From positions 1 to 64,000 of the forward strand of contig JACGCM010000715.1 of assembly GCA_014058105.1 (NCBI GenBank): a stretch of 64,000 nucleotides of DNA, written 5' to 3'. Shown piece after piece: positions 55,656-64,000 of the stretch. The translations under genes and the position numbers were made by a program. This DNA comes from Kingdonia uniflora (Eukaryota > Streptophyta > Magnoliopsida > Ranunculales > Circaeasteraceae). Under the pieces are notes generated by a model. The model was not told the origin of the DNA. It saw nothing but the letters and a program-made list of their open reading frames with translations, and made no database searches. How positions within the stretch are numbered: the stretch's first letter is position 1; every line of letters begins with the position of its first letter.

Positions 55656-56466
55656 GTCAGCAAACCCTAATTTTATTTCATTTTATTAATGATTTAAGTG
55701 TTTTAGGGTTTATATTTGTGAAATTCATGAGTGAAAGAGGTATTTTAGGCTTGTGGAGGTTCTACTATTAGGGAAGATTAATTTTAGGGTTTGATAAGGA
55801 TAGAATCGTAGAATTGATTGCCGATTAATTTCATAGTAAGGCAAAAGTGTAGTATGGGAGTGGTCGAGTATAGTATGAACTTGGGGTTTGCAAAAAAGTT
55901 GTGCTTAAAACACTATTGTAGATATTAAGTGGCTTTTCTTCCACGAGATGATGGAACTGGGAGAAGATAAGCAAAATTCTCTTCGCTCCAATGTAGAGAC
56001 TCAATTGAGAGTTGAACTACATTTTAGAAATAAAATGGGTAGAGATAGAGTTTAGAAAGGAAGAAAACTGCGGAAGGAGCCACGACTTCAAAAGAGATAT
56101 GTGTGGGAGAGAAAGCAAGAAAGTAGTTACAAAGAGGGATAACACAGACGTATTTTTTGTGTCAAGTTAACTTTTGACTCAATTTCCCATTGCTAGAGTA
56201 TTTTTCACACATTCCTTATACATCACTAAAGCTTTTCAAAGACATCCTTTATCTTCGCTTTTGCCAATAAGAGTGAATAAATCTATTATTCTTTTACCTG
56301 TTATCTTCAGCTCTTTTGCGCTCAACTGACCACAAGAATGGTTTCTCCGGTTGTTTGTCTAAATAAATTGTTTAAATCCGCCCTAAAATATACTCCAATA
56401 GGCGGATATTAACTTTCGTTTGGGTATACATAGGAACTTTGAGGGGGAGCTTCCCCCCAAATATAC
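55656..56466. other. Intron start of the proteasome fragment and unassigned sequence
   Basis: Sequence after the donor (gtcagcaaaccctaatttt...) is T-rich and intron-like to about 55850. No second exon is visible. Further on nothing is recognised except TTTGAGGGGGAGCTTCC near 56437, which looks like a copia-type polypurine tract on the + strand and forms an inverted repeat with the following C run. Confidence 0.45.
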
Positions 56467-56655
56467 TGAATCAATTTTAAATTGAGGTTGAAACGGTAAA
56501 AATAAATAAGAGAAGATTTTATTACTCTTGAATTGATTTATTAGATTACATCATAACCTCTCTTTATATAGTAGAAGATCCTTAAGGTAATTCTACTAGT
56601 ACCCAATGTGGGACTATGTTTAGTATCCTCTATTTAGTGTAATCTATATTCAACA
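56467..56655 (-). repeat. 3' LTR of the copia element
   Basis: It starts TGTTGAATATAG directly after the polypurine tract and ends AATTGATTCA, about 189 bp. A CTATATAAAGAG box lies near 56575-56564. No partner LTR is in the window. Confidence 0.75.
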
Positions 56656-58700
56656 CTCCCCCTCAAGATGGAGCATAGATGTCAATCATGCCCAGCTTGT
56701 CAATCACTTCGTTAAATATTCGTCCATAAACTCCTTTCGTAAAAATATCTTCAAGTTGATCTTTCGACTTCACGAATGGAAAAGATATACACCTTTTGTC
56801 GATATTTTCTCTAATAAAAAACCGATCCACTTCAACATGTTTCATACGGTCATGTTGAATTAGATTGTGTACAATCACAATCGCTGCTTTATTGTCACAG
56901 TGTAGATCCATTGCTTTCACGAGTTTAAATCCAAGATCCTTCAATATATATTCTGTATCCATAGTAGCTCACATACTCCATTAGCCATACCCCGAAACTC
57001 AGATTCTGCACTTGATCTAGCAACAACCTTTTGCTTCTTAGCTCTAAATGTCACCAAATTCCCATATACAAATGTAAAATAGCCTGAGGTTGACCTCCTG
57101 TTTATCATATCTCTTACCCAATCTGCATCGGTGTATCCCATTACATCCATATCACCACCTTTCTGGAATAAGAGACCTTTTCCCAGAGATTTCTTCAAGT
57201 ACCTTAGTACTTGAAAGACCGCCTTCAAATGTTCTTTACTTAGATTATGCATGAATTGACTTACGACGCTAATGGCATATGCAATATCCGGTCGAGTATG
57301 GGAGAGATAAATTAGTCTTCCCACTAAGCGTTGGTACCTTCCTTTGTCATATGGAACTTGGTCGGGAAACATTCCCAAGTAATGATTCGCTTCAATCGGT
57401 GTATCTACCGGTTTGCAATCAAGCATCCCAGTTTTTGTAAGAAGGTTTAATATATACTTTCGTTGAGACATGAAAATATCTTGACTTGATCTTGCAACTT
57501 CAATGCCTAAGAAGTATTTTAACTGTCCCAAATCCTTCATCTCAAATTCCCGTGACAAATAGTTCTTTAGTGCCTCCATTTCTACTGAGTCATTTCCAGT
57601 AATAGCCAAATCATCAACATAAACAATAAGAGCGGTAAGCTTGCACGACTTCCATTTTATAAACAAGGTCTGATCAAAATTACTTTATCTATATCCAAAT
57701 GCCTTTATGCTCTTCGAAAACTGTCCAAACCAAGCTCGTGACAATTGTTTTAAACCATATAATGCCTTCTTTAATTTGTATACTTTTTCTCCTTCAGAAT
57801 TTGTGACTCCAAGTGGTATCTCCATGTATACTTCTTCTTCTAAGTCTCTATTGAGAAATGCACTCTTCACGTCAAACTGTTGTAATGGCCAACCTTGATT
57901 GGCTACAAGAGAAATAAGTATACAAATAGTATTTATCTTTGCCACTGGGGCGAAGGTCTCCTCGTAATCCACACTATACGTCTGCGTATACCCTTTGGCA
58001 ACTAGTATGGCTTTATACCTATTAATACTTCTATCTAAATTCATCTTTATAGTAAAGATCCAATGGCACCCAGTAATACGATATCCATGGGGTTTATCAA
58101 CAAGTTCCCAAGTGGAATTCTTCTGTAATGCATTCATCTCTTTATTCATGGATTTCTTCCATCGTAGATCTGATTGTACTTCCTGCAAATTACTAGGAAT
58201 TGATATAGAGGATAATTGATTCATAGTGCATATAAACGACTTAGTCAACCTATGGGTGGACACATAATCATAAATTGGGTATTTGGCTTTAAAATTGATA
58301 TCTGGTTCATAAGTAGATTTTGGAATACCTTTAGTAGGCCTTTCTGAACGTCTAGGTTGAATATCATTAGCAATGTTAGGATTAGGTAATACCTGAGGTT
58401 CGACATTCTTCGGAAGTGTTTCGGTAGATGGTGTTAGAAAGTTGGACTCACGGGTAACTTCTACTACTTCAGCTTGATATCCCCCTGTCGTCTTATCCTC
58501 TCTATTCATATAAAGTTCATCTTCAATATCCTGATCTCCCCCTATCATCTGTTCTGCCTCACTTTCCTTTTCATCATCAGTTAGGTTACTACTATAGTAG
58601 CATATTTCCCAACATCGACATACTGAAGCCATTATAGAAATTCTCGAAGATATCTTATCACACCATAAAAAGCATAATGGCAGCAGACGATTAATCTCGA
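56467..58700 (-). mobile_element. 5'-truncated Ty1/copia retrotransposon
   Basis: On the minus strand it has the RT and RNase H, a polypurine tract (TTGAGGGGGAGTG, ending at 56656) and a short LTR. Gag, protease and integrase are missing. The short LTR and the tract are like those of the Ale-type copia lineage (inference). It abuts the LTR of F. Confidence 0.85.
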
Positions 58701-58704
58701 TCAA
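56663..58704 (-). pseudogene. Copia reverse transcriptase and RNase H
   Basis: The frame 58704-57685 includes the linker before RT (QPRRSERPTKGIPKSTY) and RT segments GCHWIFTIKMNLDRSINRYK, VAKGYTQTYSVDYEETFAPV and LQQFDVKSAFLNRDLEEEVY. After a single in-frame TAA, 57666-56941 continues with YVDD (57621-57610), LGQLKYFLGIEVA, TRPDIAYAISVVSQFM and DADWV. A frameshift near 56955 leads to LHCDNKAAI and HDRMKHVEVDRFFIRE. With one stop and one frameshift it is the least decayed gene in the window. The catalytic YVDD is intact. Confidence 0.9.
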
Positions 58705-59146
58705 TGCATGTATAGTTTAAGCACAGTTCTCAACCTCATACTTCAACGATCAAGATTAAGTTCTCAACCTTGGAACTAGTCATTGCACTCAGTCAAAGAG
58801 CCGTTAAAGATCCGTAATGTTCGCCCACATTCTTCGGAATAGGAAACTGTCTTTCAAAACTTGTAAACCCTGCCTGTATCTCTATAAATACAGGCAGGGT
58901 ATGAGAGACAAAAAAGAAGGGAGATCCCCCGAATCACCACTCTATCTTTCTTACCTCTTTACACTCACAAACTAGTAATAACTAGCAACCTACTTGATTT
59001 TTGCTCCAAAAACCCTCACCGAGGTTGTGGCTCTTCTCAGTTTCTCTGAGTTTCCATGAAAAATCTTGTGTGTTTGTTAAGTTATTCTTATCTTCTTTAC
59101 TAAAAGTATTGGCCAGGATTATCCCATCAGAAAATTTGCCATTACA
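58704..59146 (+). repeat. 5' LTR of element F
   Basis: The end TTTGCCATTACA and the following primer site are clear. The start is less so: TGCATGTATAG at 58704 or TGTATAG at 58709 are candidates, next to the truncated copia sequence. The TATA box sits in a hairpin at 58868-58899. Confidence 0.65.
58868..58899 (+). promoter_or_regulatory. Perfect 12-bp inverted repeat enclosing the TATA box of the F LTR
   Basis: CCCTGCCTGTAT (58868-58879) and ATACAGGCAGGG (58888-58899) are perfect reverse complements around the 8-base loop CTCTATAA. The TATAAATA box spans the loop and the 3' arm. Confidence 0.8.
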
Positions 59147-59164
59147 ATTGGCGCCGTCTGTGCA
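59147..59164 (+). other. Primer-binding site of element F
   Basis: ATTGGCGCCGTCTGTGC follows the LTR end. It is similar to, but not identical with, the A/B word. Confidence 0.72.
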
Positions 59165-59209
59165 TCGAACACCCTCTCTATCTCCTAGCCAAATGCCTCC
59201 AGCAAAAGA

Positions 59210-60960
59210 ATGACAGGAATGAACCTCCAAAGCACCTCAAACACGCTGAGGAACCAAGAAGTTGTTCTTACACCGGAAGTTACCGATCTATATAACGCTG
59301 TGGCCAAACTTTGAAAACAAATGGAGTTAGATCGAGCCCAGCGTTTAAAGGATCAACAGAATCATGAAAGAGATCTCCAAGTCGAAAGAGATGAGAGGAG
59401 AAAAGCTCTAGATCAACAAAACAGGATTAACTAGAAGGAAATGGACAATTTGCGTAGAGCACGAACATCCCCTCCTCGAGCACAAAGCGAACACCGTTCC
59501 AGAGCAGTTCAAAGAGACAGCCAACCAAGGGGAGATCAAGTTTGTGACCAAGTTCGTACATCTTGATCTAGGTCACGAAACCCCGATAGAGCCTTTCTTC
59601 ATTTTGGGCTCACAGCCTCCTCCTCATCGACCATTGGAAGCTGACGCACTCGTCATCAGTCTCCACAACTGCGACGACTAATCAGAGAGCGTCTGGGACC
59701 TGAGGGCCAAGGAAATTTTGACCCCCAACTCGCAGTCGCACCAGCTCCTTGGCCACATTACGTTACAATAGATGATCTCAACACCAGAATCCAAGCTATC
59801 AACGCAGAGATACTAGGCCGAATATCTGCACTTGATAGGATTGAGACCAATCCAATCTCTGTTTACCTCGAGACCATGCATACTCTGGAAAATTTTCATA
59901 TGCCAAAATTTATCCAGTATCCAGGCCTCACGGATCTTCTCACTCACGTCCGACACTTCAAAGCTGCAGTCGGGTTATACTCTAAACTCAACCACATGCT
60001 CTGCAGACTTTTCAACATGAGCCTCAAATAAGAGCCCCTCAGGTAGTTTCGCACTCTTCACGAAGGTTCGATAACAACGTTCCAGTAGCTTCAACGTCTC
60101 TTCGAGTCCAACTATGCTCATGCCAATGAGTGTGAGATCACTGCAGACTCATTATTCTTCTTCGAACAAGGTACGAAGGAAACGTTGGCGTGCTTTTACA
60201 AGAGATTCTTGCAAGAGACTTGTAAAATTGGGAACTCATACCCCAAAATTGCAGTACCAGCATTCACCTCGGCATTGTACATCGACTCCAAGGTTCGAGA
60301 AGAATTAACCCTTCGCAAACCTCGGACGGTCATAAAAATGATCGATGTAGTTAACAACTACATAAAATTGGAACGGTCCAAGAAGGATAAGATGAAGAGT
60401 TTTGCGGTCATTCACACCACAGAAACATTTTCATCCCAGCCTCGCAAGCAAACAAACACGGGAACTCAAAAACCTTATGGTCAAAATAATGATAACAACA
60501 AAAAACAAGATGGAAAGCCAGACAGACAAGTCCCGACTTTGCCACCGATGACAATAAACCTCTCCGCTATCCTGACAGAGATACAGGGAGACGAGCTATA
60601 TCGAGAAACCCAGCCAATCCCTGACATCCCTGGAAACCCAATGTGTCAGTAACACAACGTGCACAACCACAAAACCAACCACTGCTACTCTCTGATCCGT
60701 ATATTCAACCGCATCGTACTGGCTGGAAGACTCCAACATTATGTTATTGATCTTCAGAAATTTGTTGATGATGAAGCAAAAAAGAAAGATACAGATCAAA
60801 CAAAGGGACAAGGTGAAGCTCGACATATTTATATGATTGAGATAGAAAAAAGCAAGAAAAGGAAGCAGGATGATAGAATCACCTTTTGCTACAAAATGAC
60901 TACAGTAGACAAATCAGGCTAACTTCCCCCTAGTTCCAGTAAGTCAACACGCCCATTCCC
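59210..60960 (+). pseudogene. Gag of element F
   Basis: It begins MTGMNLQSTSNTLRNQEVVL. The first Met at 59193 opens only six codons. A charged, Arg/Gln-rich region follows, then the capsid part (NFHMPKFIQYPGLTDLLTHV near 59890; YKRFLQETCKIGNSYPKIAV near 60195) and RKPRTVIKMIDVVNNYIKLE. The zinc-knuckle-like CQ(stop)HNVHNHKTNHCYSLI lies near 60645. About eight stops occur, all in one phase. Several are CGA- or CAG-derived by appearance. Confidence 0.82.
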
Positions 60961-61450
60961 GGTAACCTTCGAAGACTGCCACACTATCCATGTCAAGTAC
61001 CCTCATGACGACCTACTGGCCATCATGCTGAAAGTAGGACAGGACTATCTGTACACCCTCCTAGTCGACACAGGAAGTACGATAGACGTTCTGTTCCACA
61101 GAGCCATTGAAGTTCTCAGACTTCAAGATTCAGTAAAAGCATCTACAACAACCATCACAGGATTCAATGGTTCCAAGGAATCAGCTACTAGAGAGATCAC
61201 ACTACCGGTAGAAGCAGGCCCTGAGACAACATTCGTTAAATTCCTGGTCATCGACGCAGAATCAAAATACTTGGGCATCTTAGGTCAAAGCTGGCTGCAC
61301 TCCATTAAAGCAGTTCCCTCGACTTATCATCTAGCCCTCCACTTCCCAACAGATCATGGAGTTTATGAAATCAAAGGCAGCCCAATAGTTGCCCGCACGT
61401 GTGAAAACACCACGACGAACTCCCACGTAACGAAACTCCTTAAAGCATAG
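60961..61450 (+). pseudogene. Aspartic protease of element F
   Basis: The open segment 61025-61447 has YLYTLLVDTGSTIDVLFHRA with DTGS at 61067-61078, ITGFNGSKESATREITLPVE and SKYLGILGQSWLHSIKAVPS. It is in phase with gag. The catalytic turn is intact. Confidence 0.85.
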
Positions 61451-61499
61451 AAAATACAGCTGGAACCGACACTTACATTAGAGCAGCATGATACTGAAG

Positions 61500-62340
61500 T
61501 TGTCAACTAAATTGAGCTCGATGGTCCTGGATGCAATATATTTATCGGTTCCCAGCTATCACCTACCGAAAAGGAAACGATGATCCAAGTACTGAAGAAA
61601 AACGTTAACATCTTTGCATGGTCATTCCAAGAAATGCCCAGAATTGATCCTTCAGTTGCTTGCCACAAGCTCAACCTCCTTCCAGATAGCAAGGCCGTTG
61701 TGCAGAAATGTCGTAATCTTGCTCCCTGACTTCATGAAGCTGTAAATGAAGAAATTGACAAACTCCTGCGTGTCTGGTTTATTCGAGAAGCGAAGTATCC
61801 AAAATGGGTCTCTAACATCGTGCTGGTCCCTAAGAAGAATGGGAAAATCAGAGTCTATGTCGATTTCACAGAACCCAACAAGTTCACACCAAAGGACAAT
61901 TTCCTACTTCCATTGATCCCTCAGCTGCTCGATTCTATCACAGGGCATGAGCTTCTATCCATGATGGATGCTACATCTGGTTATAATCAAGTCCCTCTTA
62001 TCGAAGAAGACCAAGAAAAAACTACATTCATCATAGAAAGAAGCCTATATTGCTACACAGTTATGCCATTTGGACTGAAGAATGCTGGAGCTACTTACCA
62101 ACGGCTCGTAACCAGAATGTTCAAAGATCATTTGGGAAAAATCATGGAGGTTTACATCGACGACATGATCTGCAAAAGCCTGAAGTGAGAAGATCATTGT
62201 CACAACCTCTAAACAATCTTCGACATCCTTCGTTCTTGCCAGATGAAGCTCAACCCAGAAAAATGCCAATTCGGAGTTGCATCCGGCAAATTCTTGAGTC
62301 ACTTGGTCAGTAAATGAGGCATCGAGATTGATCCAGCACA
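61500..62340 (+). pseudogene. Reverse transcriptase of element F
   Basis: It reads MPRIDPSVACHKLNLL, IDKLLRVWFIREAKYPKWVS, VPKKNGKIRVYVDFTE, LLSMMDATSGYNQVPLIEED, YCYTVMPFGLKNAGATYQRL and a catalytic box YIDD at 62153-62164. LNPEKCQFGVASGKFLSHLV follows. The open stretch 61820-62188 is complete. Flanking stops look like CGA to TGA (before LHEAVNE, before EDHCHN, in SK(stop)GIEID). Catalytic residues are intact. Confidence 0.87.
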
Positions 62341-63020
62341 AATAAAAGCTCTCATGGTAATGCCATCTCCTTGAATAAAGAAAGACGTCCAGAAGTTTGC
62401 TGGCAAAATTGCCGCCCTTCACCGATTCATCTCCAAATCCTCAGACAGATGCAAACTTTTGTACCTTCTTCTTCGTGGAAATCCCACTCCTCATCATAAA
62501 AAGCAGCCAAAGGACATCATTTGGACCATAGATTGTGAGCTGGATTTCCAGGATCTCAAAAGATACTTGGGGCGCCCCCCAATCTTGAGTACTCCAGTCG
62601 ATGGAAAAACACTCACTATGTACCTCTCTACAACATACGAATCTATCAGCTCTGTCCAGATTCGAGAAGATACGGGAATAGAAAAGTCAATCTATTTCAT
62701 CAGCAAAACTCTCATACCAGTAGAACGAAGATACACAACGACGGAAAAGCAACTTCTTGCATTGGTATACAGTTCTCAGAAGCTCCGCCCATATTTCCAA
62801 GCTCATCCAATCAAAGTTATAATGAAGTGCCCTCTCAAGATCGTATTATCAAAGAAGGAAAAATCAAAAAGAGTTCAACAATGGTCTGTATTCCTTGGGG
62901 AGTATGACATCTCTTTCGAGCCTCAAATATCCTGTAAAGGGCAAGCAGTTGCAGATTTCCTGGCAGACTTTCCAGTCGGAGAACTTGAAGACGTACTTGC
63001 AGATGACTCAATTGCCGAAC
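62341..63020 (+). pseudogene. Gypsy RNase H of element F
   Basis: The open frame 62459-63079 covers CELDFQDLKRYLGRPPILST, IYFISKTLIPVERRYTTTEK, LLALVYSSQKLRPYFQAHPI and KGQAVADFLADFPVGELEDV. It is one of the longest open frames here (207 residues) and in phase with RT. Confidence 0.86.
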
Positions 63021-63535
63021 CAGATGCATGGTCCCGAAGCACGGGATGGATACTATTTACAGATGGGTCCGCAAAACCATGAGGATCAAGAATTGGCATC
63101 GTCCTCGTGATACCTTCTAGCCATCGCATCGAGAAGGTCATTAAACTGAAATTCTACGCCACGAACAATGAGACGGAGTATGAAGCAGTCCTTCATGGAT
63201 TTGATCTCGCTTTAATACTTAGGTCGAAAGATATAACAGTATACGTCGACTCCTTACTTGTCGCCAACCACTATAACAAAACGTTCAAAACTTCAGGGAA
63301 GATGGCTGATTATGCCACCTTATTCGAAGAAAAAATATTCAAGTTCGCAACATCATCGATCTCTTACCTCCCTCGAGCGGAAAACAAACATGCAGATGCT
63401 TTAGCATATGTAGCAGCCATGCTCGAAGATAGTAAAAAAAGACAGCTAGATATTGAGGTTATTGAGCACTCCAGCCTTGATATCACCCATGCAATGCAAA
63501 TCACAGTTGCCGAAGATGAAGATGAAGATGATTAG
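63021..63535 (+). pseudogene. Second (Tat-type) RNase H of element F
   Basis: It begins TGWILFTDGSAKP (near 63040). After one stop, 63107-63535 continues with KFYATNNETEYEAVLHGFDL, VYVDSLLVANHYNKTFKTSG and SISYLPRAENKHADALAYVA. The catalytic Asp of TDGSA and Glu of ETEYEA are present. Confidence 0.86.
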
Positions 63536-64000
63536 AGAAAGCCCTTCTTTGCCAATCTCAATTCCAACATTCTCCAAAGCAACAAAGAAGAAGCCAGATC
63601 ACTTTTGGCCTAATGTCCTCGATTCAAAATCCAGAATGGCGAACTATATCGTAAAATAGGAGGAGGACCCCTTATCGAATGCATCTCACAGAAGCAGACG
63701 CAAATCAGGATCAAAGAGCTACAAGAAGGTATCTGAGCTGCACACATATCAGGAAGATCATTGGCACAACGAGCATTCATACAAGGATTATACTGGCCAA
63801 GGATGAGGCAAGACTACTAAGATTATGTTCGTCAATGCTACAAATGCCAAATCCACGCTCGAGACATCAAAAGCCCAACCCTCGACTAACATTTTAGCAA
63901 TGTCCTCTGGCCATTCAAGAGATGGGAAATAGACATCATTGGTCCTTTTCACCCAGCATCTGGAAATTGGAAATTCGTCCTAGTCGCCACAGACTATTTC
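63536..64000 (+). pseudogene. Integrase of element F, N-terminal part (runs off the window)
   Basis: A linker with RKPFFANLNSN is followed, past a frame change near 63660, by AHISGRSLAQRAFIQGLYWP. The zinc-binding VRQCYKCQIHARDI lies near 63832. The core then begins WPFKRWEIDIIGPFHPASGN (near 63910), including the first catalytic Asp. The sequence is cut by the window end. Confidence 0.82.

Larger units (their letters stand above)
58700..64000 (+). mobile_element. Element F: Tat-type gypsy element, 5' half
   Basis: The order is LTR (about 58704-59146), primer site, gag, protease, RT, RNase H, second RNase H and the start of integrase, running off the window. Gag through the second RNase H is one uninterrupted reading phase starting at 59210, broken only by stops. 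The first frame change comes near 63660. It is a different family from A-E. Confidence 0.85.

Noticed and set aside
60596..60826. Minus-strand hydrophobic frame with a possible membrane segment
   Set aside because: It is antisense to F's gag knuckle region, with no independent support.

Overview
This window looks like intergenic, repeat-rich DNA from a flowering plant with a large genome. Almost all of it is transposable elements inserted into one another, most of them decayed. No intact cellular gene, tRNA, rRNA or CRISPR array was seen. The plant assignment rests on several Tat-type Ty3/gypsy LTR retrotransposons with two RNase H domains, a Ty1/copia remnant, plant L1-type LINE ends, a CACTA-type transposon end, and a fragment of a plant-like proteasome alpha-1 gene.

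Layout. An old gypsy element E (+ strand) forms the background: its gag-protease-RT runs 24330-26828 and resumes at 53542-53951. Element D (- strand) is inserted at E's left, with its 5' LTR at 23577-24329. D is split by element A (- strand, 5869-19822), which has two LTRs and a 5-bp target duplication CTAAG. Element C (+, 26829-53541) is inserted in E's RT. C is split by element B (+, 28836-43139), which has two LTRs and target duplication CCATC. C also holds two LINE 3' ends in opposite orientations. At 53952 E is cut by a CACTA-type terminus. Beyond it lie a proteasome gene fragment (55309-55655), a 5'-truncated copia element (-, 56467 to about 58700) and the 5' half of gypsy element F (+, from about 58700 past the window end).

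How the parts work together. A, B and C share one design: LTR, gag, protease, RT, RNase H, second RNase H, integrase, a tandem-repeat block, then a set of genes on the opposite strand, then LTR. The integrase and repeat block survive only in A and B. The antisense set has a multi-exon gene (aORF1) converging on pol across the tandem repeats, and two small genes (aORF2, aORF3) with their own TATA-like boxes. GT-AG intron positions of aORF1 are conserved, the first intron being 83, 84 and 79 nt in the three copies. Antisense additional ORFs and hypervariable 3' tandem repeats are known in the Tat lineage. The intron conservation, separate TATA boxes and the two small partners are the least ordinary signals here.

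Decay. Most pol genes carry stops and frameshifts. Many stops look like CGA to TGA, CAA/CAG to TAA/TAG or TGG to TAG, as expected from cytosine-methylation decay. F keeps one reading frame from gag through the second RNase H despite about twenty stops. The copia RT/RNase H is the least damaged coding region.
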